Shown: positions 26,449-33,797 of the stretch, in pieces
Numbering within the stretch: position 1 is the stretch's first letter
How the letters are laid out: every line of letters starts with the position of its first letter
Assembly: GCF_947497125.1 (NCBI RefSeq)
Contig: NZ_CANMFI010000008.1
Coordinates: 1 to 49,928 of the forward strand
Origin: an uncultured Polaribacter sp.
GTDB taxonomy: Bacteria > Bacteroidota > Bacteroidia > Flavobacteriales > Flavobacteriaceae
Direction: 5' to 3'
Length of the DNA stretch: 49,928 nucleotides
Made by a program: the position numbers and the translations under genes
The notes under the pieces: model-generated
What the model was told of the DNA's origin: nothing
The model's input: the letters and a program-made list of their open reading frames with translations, nothing else
Database searches by the model: none

Positions 26449-26877
26449 CTACTTATCATTTTTTAAATTCTCTTTCTCTTGTACTTCTCTTCGTAAGCCA
26501 CTGCTAGAAAAACGGTGTTCTCGTTTATTAAAATACAAATCGATTCCTTTTTCTTCACAATACTTTCTGCCTGTAAACTGCTTACTTGCATACTCATCTC
26601 CTATAATACGAACGTCTATTTTAAAAGAACGCAACACATCTTCTAAATCTTGCTCTGTGGCATAAGGAATAATTTCATCTACATACCTACACCCTTTTAA
26701 CTGAATATACCTTTCTACTACTGATTGAACAGGCCTGTTTTTTTCTGGTCTATCTAGTGTGGGGTCCGTTTGTAAGGCACAGATTAAATAATCGCATTGG
26801 CGTTTTGCTTCTTCTAACATTTTTACATGACCTGCATGAAACAAATCAAATGCACTAAAAGTAATTCCTACTTTCAT
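26449..26877 (-). CDS. TagD-like nucleotidyltransferase (glycerol-3-phosphate cytidylyltransferase family)
   Basis: A 142-residue cytidylyltransferase-like protein. GITFSAFDLFHAGHVKMLEEAK has the HxGH motif of this superfamily, and RFSSSGLRREV near the end matches the second (ISSS-TxxR-like) motif. The GCRYVDEIIPY and IIGDEYASKQFTGRKYCEE segments are as in TagD-like proteins. It would activate a small phosphorylated alcohol or sugar with CTP (in TagD, glycerol-3-phosphate). No CDP-glycerol transferase partner is certain, although the GT-B-like protein at 8403-9785 belongs to a comparable fold group. A TATATTTG (-7-like) sequence lies 13 bases before the ATG (26898-26891), but without a proper TTG upstream. 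Confidence 0.8.
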   Translation of the reverse strand: MKVGITFSAFDLFHAGHVKMLEEAKRQCDYLICALQTDPTLDRPEKNRPVQSVVERYIQLKGCRYVDEIIPYATEQDLEDVLRSFKIDVRIIGDEYASKQFTGRKYCEEKGIDLYFNKREHRFSSSGLRREVQEKENLKNDK

Positions 26878-26900
26878 CTCGTTTTTTTTACAAATATAAT

Positions 26901-27842
26901 TTATTTAATGTGGCTTAAAAAAGCGTGTTTTTCACCATTTTTAGAAATAGCTAAATTTCTGATATCATGAACTATTTGAATTGATTTTTCAGAATCTTTC
27001 AATCCAAATCCGTTGCCTTTTAAGATTTCTTGATAACTAGTTGTATGCAAGTCGGTAAAACCATCACTAAACTCTAATTCTTGTTGATCTACGGTTATCG
27101 ATCGAAACGTTTTCTGCTGTTTCTCTTTGATATATATAGGTAAATCATTTTCATCAATAGACAAAAACCAACGAACTCTGGCGTTTTTAAACTCTAAATA
27201 TCCTGCCGATTTACTTTTTTCTCGTAAATGAACTTTATTTTCTTGCACCTCACCAAAAATCCAAGAAAGCATGTCGTAAAAATGCACACCAATGTTGGTT
27301 GCAATTCCGCCAGATTTACTTTCATCTCCTTTCCAAGAAATATCGTACCATTTCCCTCTAGAGGTAATATAAGTTAAATCTACATCGTACTTTTCATTTT
27401 TATTCGCCAACGCTACTTTACTTTTTAGAGCAATAATACTAGGGTGTAATCGTAACTGCAGAATGGTATTTATTTTTTGTCCCGATTCTTTTTCAATTCC
27501 CATTAAAGCCTCTATGTTCCATGGATTTAATACCAACGGTTTTTCGCAAATTGCATCTGCACCTCTTCGTAAGGCCATTCTAATATGAGAATCATGTAAA
27601 TAATTAGGGGTACAAATACTCACATAATCAATATGAGTGCCAGCTCTTTTTAGTTTTTCTATATGACGATCGAACCTTTCAAATTCTACAAAGAAATCAG
27701 CATTCGGAAAATAACGATCCATAATACCTACACTATCAAATTTGTCTAATGCAGCTATTAATTGGTTATTTGTTTGCTGAATTGCTTTTAAATGTCTGGG
27801 CGCAATGTAACCTGCTGCACCAATTAATGCGAAATTTTTCAT
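26901..27842 (-). CDS. Gfo/Idh/MocA-family oxidoreductase (WbpB/WlbA-like)
   Basis: A 313-residue NAD(P)-dependent oxidoreductase: N-terminal Rossmann ALIGAAGYIAPRHLKAI, VSICTPNYLHDSHI, the conserved ADAICEKPLVLNP with the active-site Lys, and the substrate-domain IATNIGVHFYDMLSWIFG. WbpB/WlbA enzymes oxidise C3 of UDP-N-acetylglucosaminuronate. It sits three bases after the TviB/WbpA-like dehydrogenase that would make that substrate. The usual next enzymes (a WbpE aminotransferase and WbpD acetyltransferase) are not adjacent, so the full pathway is not shown here. Confidence 0.85.
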   Translation of the reverse strand: MKNFALIGAAGYIAPRHLKAIQQTNNQLIAALDKFDSVGIMDRYFPNADFFVEFERFDRHIEKLKRAGTHIDYVSICTPNYLHDSHIRMALRRGADAICEKPLVLNPWNIEALMGIEKESGQKINTILQLRLHPSIIALKSKVALANKNEKYDVDLTYITSRGKWYDISWKGDESKSGGIATNIGVHFYDMLSWIFGEVQENKVHLREKSKSAGYLEFKNARVRWFLSIDENDLPIYIKEKQQKTFRSITVDQQELEFSDGFTDLHTTSYQEILKGNGFGLKDSEKSIQIVHDIRNLAISKNGEKHAFLSHIK

Positions 27843-27845
27843 TAT

Positions 27846-29129
27846 TTATAGGGACTTATCTATCTGTTTAGAATCTAAAAAATTCTTAACATCGTATACT
27901 ATTGATTTTTCTTTTTTTATCTCTTCAAAATTTAAATCTAGAAACTCTTTATGTGCAACTGCTAATACAATGGCATCATATTGTTTTTTTGGTATCTCGG
28001 AAAAAGAAGTGATTTTATAGGTGTTTTTTACTTCTTCTGAATTAGCATGCGGATCAAAAACAACCACATTAGCTCCATATTCTTGTAACTCATAAATTAA
28101 ATCTACCGTTTTTGTATTTCTAATATCTGGACAATTTTCTTTAAAAGTGATTCCTAAAACTAATATACCTGCGCCTTTTACCTCTTGATCTTTCTGAATC
28201 ATCAATTTAGCAACCTCTGATGCTATGTATTTACCCATGCTATCATTCACTCTTCTACCTGCTAAAATTATCTCTGGATGATACCCAAACTCTTGAGCCT
28301 TTTGAGCCAAGTAATAAGGATCTACACCGATGCAATGCCCTCCAACCAAGCCTGGCTTAAATGGTAAAAAATTCCATTTTGTACCTGCAGCAGCCAAAAC
28401 ATCTTGGGTATTTATATCCATTAAACCAAAAATTTTAGCCAATTCATTAACAAAAGCAATATTAATATCTCTTTGAGAATTCTCGATTACTTTTGCAGCC
28501 TCTGCTACCTTAATAGACGGCGCTAAATGGGTGCCAGCAGTAATCACAGAAGCATACAGTTGGCTTACTTTTTCACCAATTTCCGGGGTAGAACCAGAGG
28601 TAATTTTTAATATTTTATCTACAGTATGCAACTTATCTCCGGGATTAATTCTCTCAGGAGAATATCCAACGAAAAAATCGGTGTTATATTTTAAACCAGA
28701 TACCTTTTCTAAAATAGGCACACAATCTTCTTCTGTAGCTCCAGGATAAACGGTAGACTCATATACAACAATATCGTTCTTTTTTAAAACGCTTCCTACC
28801 GTTTCACTCGCCTTAATTAAAGGAGTTAAAACTGGTCTATTATTTTTATCCACAGGCGTAGGAACGGTAACAATAAAGTAAGTACACTCTTTTAATTCGT
28901 TTAAATTTGATGAAAAAAACAGTCCTAAATCTTCATTATTTGTTGATTTTGCTACTGCTTTTAACAACGATGCTTCAACCTCCATTGTAACATCTTCATA
29001 CGCTTTTAGTTGATCTACTCTAGTTGTGTTTATATCAAACCCAACCACACTATATTGGGTTGCAAAAAGGCGTGCCAAAGGCAAACCAACATAACCCAAA
29101 CCAATAATTCCTATTTTTATTTTACTCAT
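27846..29129 (-). CDS. tviB: UDP-N-acetyl-hexosamine 6-dehydrogenase (TviB/WbpA type)
   Basis: A 427-residue member of the UDP-glucose/GDP-mannose dehydrogenase family. IGIIGLGYVGLPLARLFA is the Rossmann loop; VYESTVYPGATEEDC and GYSPERINPGDK are marks of the UDP-GlcNAc branch rather than Ugd; the catalytic Cys lies in GGHCIGVDPYYL (about residue 265). It should oxidise UDP-GlcNAc (or UDP-GalNAc) at C6 to the uronic acid. It is followed by the WbpB-like gene and preceded, 66 bases away, by the TviC-like epimerase, the order seen in Vi-antigen-like and O-antigen loci. Confidence 0.9.
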   Translation of the reverse strand: MSKIKIGIIGLGYVGLPLARLFATQYSVVGFDINTTRVDQLKAYEDVTMEVEASLLKAVAKSTNNEDLGLFFSSNLNELKECTYFIVTVPTPVDKNNRPVLTPLIKASETVGSVLKKNDIVVYESTVYPGATEEDCVPILEKVSGLKYNTDFFVGYSPERINPGDKLHTVDKILKITSGSTPEIGEKVSQLYASVITAGTHLAPSIKVAEAAKVIENSQRDINIAFVNELAKIFGLMDINTQDVLAAAGTKWNFLPFKPGLVGGHCIGVDPYYLAQKAQEFGYHPEIILAGRRVNDSMGKYIASEVAKLMIQKDQEVKGAGILVLGITFKENCPDIRNTKTVDLIYELQEYGANVVVFDPHANSEEVKNTYKITSFSEIPKKQYDAIVLAVAHKEFLDLNFEEIKKEKSIVYDVKNFLDSKQIDKSL

Positions 29130-29195
29130 TTATTCTTTTCATTATTGCAATTATCTTTTCTAGTTTTTTGTAATCCAAAAAACCACCCTAAAAAA

Positions 29196-30179
29196 TTACT
29201 TTAAATGCAACCAATACCATTCTATCGATTTTTTTAACCCTTCTTTTAAAGAAAAAAGAGGCGTATAGCCTAGTAATTTTCTCGCTTTTGAAATATCTGC
29301 ATGCGAATGCGGAATATCACCAACTCTTTTTGAACCATAAATAATTGACACCTCTTTTATTTTTGTATCAAAATCAGCTAAAATATCCTTAAGATAGTGT
29401 GTTAATTTTTTTAAGGTGTTTCTTTCTCCGAAGGCAATATTATATACCTCATTTACACTTTCTTTACCTGATGTTAAGCTTAATAAATTTGCCTGAATCA
29501 CGTTCTCTATATATGTAAAATCTCTAGAAAAACTTCCATCTCCATTAATAACTGGGGACTCTAAACGCATAAATTGCTCTATAAATTTCGGAATTACTGC
29601 TGCATATGCTCCATTGGAATCTTGCTTAGCACCAAAAACATTAAAATACCTTAAACCTATTGTTTCTAAACCGTATGTTTTATAAAAAACATCTGCATAT
29701 AATTCATTTACATACTTGGTAACCGCATACGGAGATAATGGTTTTCCTATCACCTCTTCTACCTTTGGTAATGTTTCAGAATCTCCATAAGTTGAAGAAC
29801 TTGCAGCGTACACCATTCTTTGTACCTTATTATCTCTTGCAGCAACTAACATATTTAAAAAGCCAGAAATGTTAACCTCATTTGTGGTTACTGGATCTTT
29901 TATAGAGCGAGGCACAGAACCCAATGCTGCCTGATGCAAAATAAAATCTACGTTTTTAGACGCAAACTGACAATCTGCAAGGTTGCGAATATCTCCTTCA
30001 ATTAAAGTAAAATTTGAGTTTTTGATGAAGTCTTGAATGTTTTCTCTTTTTCCTGTAGAAAAATTATCTAAACAAACGACTGTGTTATTCGTTTTAAGCA
30101 ATGCTTCACATAGATTAGAACCTATAAAACCTGCACCACCAGTAACTAGTATTTTTTTTCCAGTCAAAACAACCTCCAT
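29196..30179 (-). CDS. tviC: UDP-sugar 4-epimerase (TviC/WbpP-like)
   Basis: A 327-residue extended SDR: KILVTGGAGFIGSNLCEAL (9-27), YAASSSTYGDSETLPK (124-139) and Y151/K155 in LSPYAVTKYVNELYA. The combination with the TviB-like dehydrogenase indicates a 4-epimerase acting on UDP-GlcNAc or its uronate, giving the galacto form. It is the first gene of the minus-strand locus. A TACATTTG sequence at 30215-30208 is a plausible -7 element, with no good TTG at the normal spacing, so the operon start is supported only weakly. The tRNA/GIY-YIG array lies just upstream. Confidence 0.9.
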   Translation of the reverse strand: MEVVLTGKKILVTGGAGFIGSNLCEALLKTNNTVVCLDNFSTGKRENIQDFIKNSNFTLIEGDIRNLADCQFASKNVDFILHQAALGSVPRSIKDPVTTNEVNISGFLNMLVAARDNKVQRMVYAASSSTYGDSETLPKVEEVIGKPLSPYAVTKYVNELYADVFYKTYGLETIGLRYFNVFGAKQDSNGAYAAVIPKFIEQFMRLESPVINGDGSFSRDFTYIENVIQANLLSLTSGKESVNEVYNIAFGERNTLKKLTHYLKDILADFDTKIKEVSIIYGSKRVGDIPHSHADISKARKLLGYTPLFSLKEGLKKSIEWYWLHLK

Positions 30180-30261
30180 CTTTCCTTTTTATTAAGCTTT
30201 TAAGAAACAAATGTAGCAAAAAAGAATCACTTAATTTTCACACAATAAAGGGAAGTAAACA

Positions 30262-30293
30262 AAAAATCCTTCACAAGATTGTGAAGGATTTTT
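30262..30293 (-). terminator. Intrinsic terminator, third copy
   Basis: Perfect inverted repeat with 15-base arms (AAAAATCCTTCACAA and its complement) ending in a T-run on the minus strand. It lies just after the CCA of tRNA-like fragment A and is almost identical to the hairpins at 30661-30690 and 31057-31088. Confidence 0.85.
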
Positions 30294-30297
30294 ACTT

Positions 30298-30381
30298 TGG
30301 TGGGCAATAGCTTGTTCCGATCTTTTTTCGGAAAGGGATTCGAACCCCCGACCTCTCCCGATAAAAAATCGGGATGCTCTA
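30298..30381 (-). pseudogene. tRNA-3'-half-like fragment A
   Basis: Read on the minus strand: AGAGCA (like a D-stem 3' strand), a hairpin with CCCGA/TCGGG stem and 7-base TTTTTTA loop (in 30356-30374), a variable-like GAGGTC, a TTCGAAT T-loop with its stem (30349-30335), a second hairpin TTCCGA...TCGGAA (30333-30315) where the acceptor should follow, then ATTGCCCACCA (30308-30298). The last 11 bases and about 20 bases around the T-arm are identical to the intact tRNA-Val at 31093-31170. No 5' half exists: the GIY-YIG stop codon lies eight bases before AGAGCA. It cannot fold as a normal tRNA, so I call it a remnant or mimic. Confidence 0.75.
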
Positions 30382-30388
30382 GATTTCA

Positions 30389-30643
30389 CTAATTATCATT
30401 TTCCAAAATCAATCTCAAAATCATTTTTCTTGATTTCCATGATTTTATCTGTTTTTCTCGAGCGTAAGCTGCTTCTTTACTCTGAAAAGTTTCTTGATAA
30501 ACCACAACCCAATCTTTTGAACGTGCTGTAAAACCTCGATGATTTGATAAATGACTTACCAATCGTTTCTGAATATTTTGTGTTGCACCAACATAATATT
30601 TATCTAGTTTTTTTGAATATAAAATGTACAGGTAAAAAGTCAT
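30389..30643 (-). CDS. Small GIY-YIG nuclease-domain protein, copy A
   Basis: An 84-residue protein that is a bare GIY-YIG domain: YLYILYSKKLDKYYVG holds the YIL...YVG core, QKRLVSH the catalytic-type Arg, and AAYAREKQIKSWK the Glu helix. Such single-domain proteins (UvrC N-terminus/UPF0213-like) cleave DNA in larger relatives; the role of the short forms is unsettled. It differs from copy B at a few positions (HR/HQ, RS/RA, LRL/LKL, and one fewer C-terminal residue). It starts about 17 bases after a terminator hairpin and ends directly before tRNA-like fragment A, so nuclease, tRNA fragment and terminator form one unit. Confidence 0.85.
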   Translation of the reverse strand: MTFYLYILYSKKLDKYYVGATQNIQKRLVSHLSNHRGFTARSKDWVVVYQETFQSKEAAYAREKQIKSWKSRKMILRLILENDN

Positions 30644-30660
30644 AAAAAGCTATAAAACAA

Positions 30661-30690
30661 AAAATCCTTCACAAGATTGTGAAGGATTTT
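30661..30690 (-). terminator. Intrinsic terminator, second copy
   Basis: Inverted repeat with 14-base arms (AAAATCCTTCACAA / TTGTGAAGGATTTT) after the CCA of tRNA-like fragment B. The T-run is on the minus strand. It ends about 17 bases before the ATG of GIY-YIG copy A. Confidence 0.85.
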
Positions 30691-30694
30691 ACTT

Positions 30695-30777
30695 TGGTGG
30701 GCAATAGCCTGTTCCGAACTTTTTTCGGAAAGGGATTCGAACACCCGACTTCTCCCGATAAAAAATCGGGATGCTAT
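30695..30777 (-). pseudogene. tRNA-3'-half-like fragment B
   Basis: Same layout as fragment A but slightly more decayed: ATAGCA instead of AGAGCA, the same CCCGA/TCGGG hairpin (in 30753-30771), a T-arm with GTGTTCGAATCCC in place of GGGTTCGAATCCC, the TTCCGA/TCGGAA hairpin, and an intact ATTGCCCACCA (30705-30695). The hairpin arm TTCGGAA in B against ATCGGAA in A lets B extend the stem by one pair. No 5' half is present; the stop codon of GIY-YIG copy B precedes it directly. Confidence 0.75.
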
Positions 30778-30782
30778 AGATT

Positions 30783-31040
30783 TTACTTATTATCATTTTC
30801 TAAAATTAATTTCAAAATCATTTTTCTTGATTTCCATGATTTTATCTGTTTTTCTCGAGCGTAAGCTGCTTCTTTACTCTGAAAAGTTTCTTGATAAACC
30901 ACAACCCAATCTTTTGCACGTGCTGTAAAACCTTGATGATTTGATAAATGACTTACCAATCGTTTCTGAATATTTTGTGTTGCACCAACATAATATTTAT
31001 CTAGTTTTTTTGAATATAAAATGTACAGGTAAAAAGTCAT
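30783..31040 (-). CDS. Small GIY-YIG nuclease-domain protein, copy B
   Basis: An 85-residue near-identical twin of the GIY-YIG protein at 30389-30643, about 395 bases upstream of it on the same strand. All core positions (YIL, YVG, QKR, REKQIK) are kept, so both copies look intact rather than decaying. The ATG at 31040 follows the terminator of the tRNA-Val gene by about 16 bases. No promoter element is evident between that terminator and the ATG. Expression may depend on read-through from the tRNA promoter, or the gene may be nearly silent. Confidence 0.85.
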   Translation of the reverse strand: MTFYLYILYSKKLDKYYVGATQNIQKRLVSHLSNHQGFTARAKDWVVVYQETFQSKEAAYAREKQIKSWKSRKMILKLILENDNK

Positions 31041-31056
31041 AAAAATCTATAAAACA

Positions 31057-31088
31057 AAAAATCCTTCACATGATTGTGAAGGATTTTT
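31057..31088 (-). terminator. Intrinsic terminator after tRNA-Val
   Basis: Inverted repeat AAAAATCCTTCACA / TGTGAAGGATTTTT with a four-base loop, T-run on the minus strand, four bases after the tRNA CCA. It is the first of three near-identical copies in the array. Confidence 0.88.
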
Positions 31089-31092
31089 ATTT

Positions 31093-31170
31093 TGGTGGGC
31101 AATGAGGGATTCGAACCCCCGACCCCCTCGGTGTAAACGAGGTGCTCTGAACCAACTGAGCTAATTGCCC
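31093..31170 (-). tRNA. tRNA-Val (anticodon UAC)
   Basis: A complete cloverleaf on the minus strand with encoded CCA: acceptor GGGCAAT/ATTGCCC, D-arm GCTC...GAGC, anticodon stem CCTCG/CGAGG with loop TTTACAC (anticodon TAC at positions 34-36), T-stem GGGGG/CCCTC with loop TTCGAAT, discriminator A, then CCA. It has its own consensus promoter just upstream and a terminator just downstream. It is the only intact tRNA I see, and its 3' part is the apparent source of, or target for, the two tRNA-like fragments that follow it. Confidence 0.95.
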
Positions 31171-31180
31171 TAAGCGGATG

Positions 31181-31210
31181 CAAATATAACATTGATTTTT
31201 AATCTACCAA
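31181..31210 (-). promoter_or_regulatory. Bacteroidota-type promoter of tRNA-Val
   Basis: Minus strand: TTG (31210-31208), 19 bases, TATATTTG (31188-31181). The expected start lies four to six bases before the tRNA 5' end at 31170, as usual for a tRNA gene. Confidence 0.75.
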
Positions 31211-31229
31211 ATAAAAAAAGAACTTTTAT

Positions 31230-32438
31230 TTAAATTATTTCAGCCACCACAAAAGTACTTCCACCAACATAAATCATATCTTGTTGATTTGCATTAGCTA
31301 AGGCACTTTTTAATGCTTTTTGCACCGATGAATATTTTTTTCCTTGCAAGCCAAATAAAACTGCCTTTTCTTGTAATTCTATCTCAGAAAGCCCTCTTGG
31401 TATGTTCGGTTTGCAAAAATAATAAGTAGCCTCTTTTGGAAACATCGGCAAAACATTCTCTAATTTTTTATCTGAAACGACCCCTATAACAATATGTAAA
31501 TTCTTATAAATTTCTTTTTTTAGCTGATTGACAACAATCTCTAAACCTTCTTTATTATGTGCGGTATCGCAAATTACTTTTGGTGAATCTTGTAAAATTT
31601 GCCAACGACCTTTTAAGTTGGTGTTCTGTACAACATTTAACAAGCCTTGTTTAATATTTTCTTCTGAAACCACAAATCCATTTAATTTTTTAACTGCGGC
31701 AACAGCTGTTTTAGTGTTTTTTTGCTGATAAACACCTAATAAATCTGTTTGATAATTAACCATATCGGAAGAAGCAAAATGCAACGTCGTATTTCTATGC
31801 ATCGCCTTTTCTACAAAAACCTGTTTTACCTCATCTTGCTCTTCTCCGATTACAACTGCAACTTTCTCTTTAATAATACCCGCTTTTTCTGAAGCAATTT
31901 CTGGTAAAGAATCTCCTAATAAATCGGTATGATCTAATCCTATATTAGTAATTACAGAAACCTCTGGAGTAATAATATTAGTAGAATCTAACCGACCACC
32001 TAAACCTACCTCAACAATCGCTATATCTACATTTTCTGACGCAAAATAATCAAACGCCAAACCAACAGTCATCTCAAAAAATGAAAGCTGCTGTTGTTGT
32101 AAAAACACTTTATGGGCTGCTATAAATGAAGTTACTTTTTGCTTAGAAATTTCTTTTCCGTTAATACGAATTCTCTCTGTAAAATTTTTTAAGTGTGGCG
32201 AGGTGTACAAACCAACCTTATAACCTGCTTCTTGCAATATAGATGCAATCATGTGACTGGTAGAACCTTTACCATTTGTACCACCAACATGAATAGATTT
32301 AAACTTTTGTGACGGAAAATCTAATTCTTTTGAAAAAGCCAAAGTATTTGCTAAATCTTTTTTAAAAGCTACTTTACCCTCTCTTTGATACATGGGTAAC
32401 TGTGCAAACATCCAATCTAATGTTTCTTTGTATGTCAT
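31230..32438 (-). CDS. folC: Folylpolyglutamate synthase / dihydrofolate synthase
   Basis: A 402-residue Mur-ligase-type enzyme that adds glutamate to dihydropteroate and folates in the cytoplasm. IHVGGTNGKGSTSHMIASIL (49-68) is the FolC ATP-binding loop; VGLYTSPHLKNFTERIRING, FFEMTVGLAFDYFA and VGLGGRLDSTNII are FolC marks; CDTAHNKEG lies in the C-terminal domain. The length fits the bacterial bifunctional enzyme. It follows the TonB-like gene by 59 bases. A TATTTTTG -7-like element (32494-32487) lies 48 bases before the ATG, without a good TTG. Confidence 0.95.
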   Translation of the reverse strand: MTYKETLDWMFAQLPMYQREGKVAFKKDLANTLAFSKELDFPSQKFKSIHVGGTNGKGSTSHMIASILQEAGYKVGLYTSPHLKNFTERIRINGKEISKQKVTSFIAAHKVFLQQQQLSFFEMTVGLAFDYFASENVDIAIVEVGLGGRLDSTNIITPEVSVITNIGLDHTDLLGDSLPEIASEKAGIIKEKVAVVIGEEQDEVKQVFVEKAMHRNTTLHFASSDMVNYQTDLLGVYQQKNTKTAVAAVKKLNGFVVSEENIKQGLLNVVQNTNLKGRWQILQDSPKVICDTAHNKEGLEIVVNQLKKEIYKNLHIVIGVVSDKKLENVLPMFPKEATYYFCKPNIPRGLSEIELQEKAVLFGLQGKKYSSVQKALKSALANANQQDMIYVGGSTFVVAEII

Positions 32439-32497
32439 ATTCTATATCCTAACTACTTTAAGCTTACTATTTATGAAAGCTACTTACAAAAATACCA

Positions 32498-33346
32498 TTA
32501 TTTAGACAAAGAAAACTTATAAATTATGGTTCCTATTTGTATTTTTGAAGCACTAGAACTTGCACTCCATTTTGTTTTTAATGCAGCTTCTTTAGCTGGT
32601 TTTAACAAACAAGCAGCAGAATTTGTAGTTCCTTTTTCTCCTGCAAACGCACGAATAACATTGCCTTTTCTATCAACCTCTACACTAACTACTACCGTAC
32701 CTTCTTCTTGACAATCGGGTTGTTGTTTTGGCTTAAACAACGCATTTCTGCCCAGTAAACTATAATTACTATCTGCTATGCCTTTTGTGTTTGAATAATA
32801 TTTATCGCTATTATCTACACCGGTTTTGCTTCCTTTATTCGTTAATGAGCTATTTTGCTGATCAGAGGTGTTTTTGACACTCTTATTTTCTGATGATGTA
32901 TTTTCTTTTGATGAAGCTGCGTTTAATAAATTATTTAAAGCATCTTGAATTTCTTTGGATGGTTTAGGCTTAACTACTTCTTTTTTTATAACTTCTTTTG
33001 AATTATTTTCTTCTGATACCTTCTCTTTTTTTTCTATTAAAAAATCGTCAGCGTTTTCATTTGTAATTATCGGCTCAATCTCTTTTGCATTTGCACTCTC
33101 ATCTGGTAAAACTTCTTTTGTTGCAACATCTTGTACTACTTCATTTGAAATTGTTTTTTTACTCGATAACGCATCCGCTGATTGACTATCATTTTCTGTA
33201 AATCCAAAAGCTACAGCAACACCATATTCTTCTGGCGGATCTGTATATTGTAATCCAAAAGTAAAAACAACCAACATTAAAAGCACTACAAGTAATGTTG
33301 TAATTAGTGCTGACTTCCGTTTATGAATAGTATTTAATAGAGGCAT
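32498..33346 (-). CDS. TonB-like energy transducer
   Basis: A 282-residue protein with an N-terminal membrane helix (SALITTLLVVLLMLVVFTFG, about 12-31), a long Lys/Glu/Ser-rich spacer (about 60-190) and a C-terminal domain with VVVSVEVDRKGNVIRAFAG and KEAALKTKWSA, the pattern of TonB C-terminal repeats in Bacteroidota. It couples the ExbB/ExbD proton channel to TonB-dependent outer-membrane transporters. It is 25 bases downstream of exbD, forming an ExbB-ExbD-TonB operon on the minus strand. The C-terminus ends YKFSLSK. Confidence 0.85.
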   Translation of the reverse strand: MPLLNTIHKRKSALITTLLVVLLMLVVFTFGLQYTDPPEEYGVAVAFGFTENDSQSADALSSKKTISNEVVQDVATKEVLPDESANAKEIEPIITNENADDFLIEKKEKVSEENNSKEVIKKEVVKPKPSKEIQDALNNLLNAASSKENTSSENKSVKNTSDQQNSSLTNKGSKTGVDNSDKYYSNTKGIADSNYSLLGRNALFKPKQQPDCQEEGTVVVSVEVDRKGNVIRAFAGEKGTTNSAACLLKPAKEAALKTKWSASSSASKIQIGTIIYKFSLSK

Positions 33347-33371
33347 TTATATAGGGGTTATTCTAAATTAA

Positions 33372-33764
33372 TCAATTTCCTTTAACTGCTAAAATCATTT
33401 TCAATTTATTTTTATTTGCAATATCTATAACATGCATTACATTCTTATACGAAACCTCTTTGTCTGCTCTAATTACAATGGTCTTTTTAACATCTAAACC
33501 TACTTTTTTAATCAATTCACTTTCTAAATTAAGCATCGACACTTTTACTTTATCAATATAAAAAACTTCATTTTTTGTCACAGTTACAGCTATTGCAGTA
33601 TTATTTTCTGTTTTTCCGCCTGCCTTTGGCAACAGAACATCTATAGCGTTAACGGTAACTAAAGTAGAAGTTAACATAAAAAATATCAATAATAAGAAAA
33701 CGATATCTGTCATTGAAGACATGTTAAAAGTTGCGTTTACTTTATTTCTTCCGCGTAAATTCAT
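33372..33764 (-). CDS. exbD: Biopolymer transport protein ExbD/TolR
   Basis: A 130-residue single-pass protein: the cytoplasmic leader MNLRGRNKVNATFNMSSMTD carries the conserved Asp before the helix, then IVFLLLIFFMLTSTLV (about 21-36) and a periplasmic domain with DVLLPKAGG and VVIRADKEVSYKNVMHVIDIA-like segments. It is part of the inner-membrane proton-driven motor with ExbB. It sits between exbB (33 bases upstream) and the TonB-like gene. Confidence 0.92.
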   Translation of the reverse strand: MNLRGRNKVNATFNMSSMTDIVFLLLIFFMLTSTLVTVNAIDVLLPKAGGKTENNTAIAVTVTKNEVFYIDKVKVSMLNLESELIKKVGLDVKKTIVIRADKEVSYKNVMHVIDIANKNKLKMILAVKGN

Positions 33765-33797
33765 TTAAAATAGTATTACTGTTTATATTTTTTAGAT

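Noticed and set aside
30298..30381. Functional tRNA-Lys(UUU) reading of the tRNA-like fragment
   Set aside because: There is no 5' acceptor strand or D-arm, the base after the would-be anticodon is U, and a hairpin interrupts the acceptor stem.
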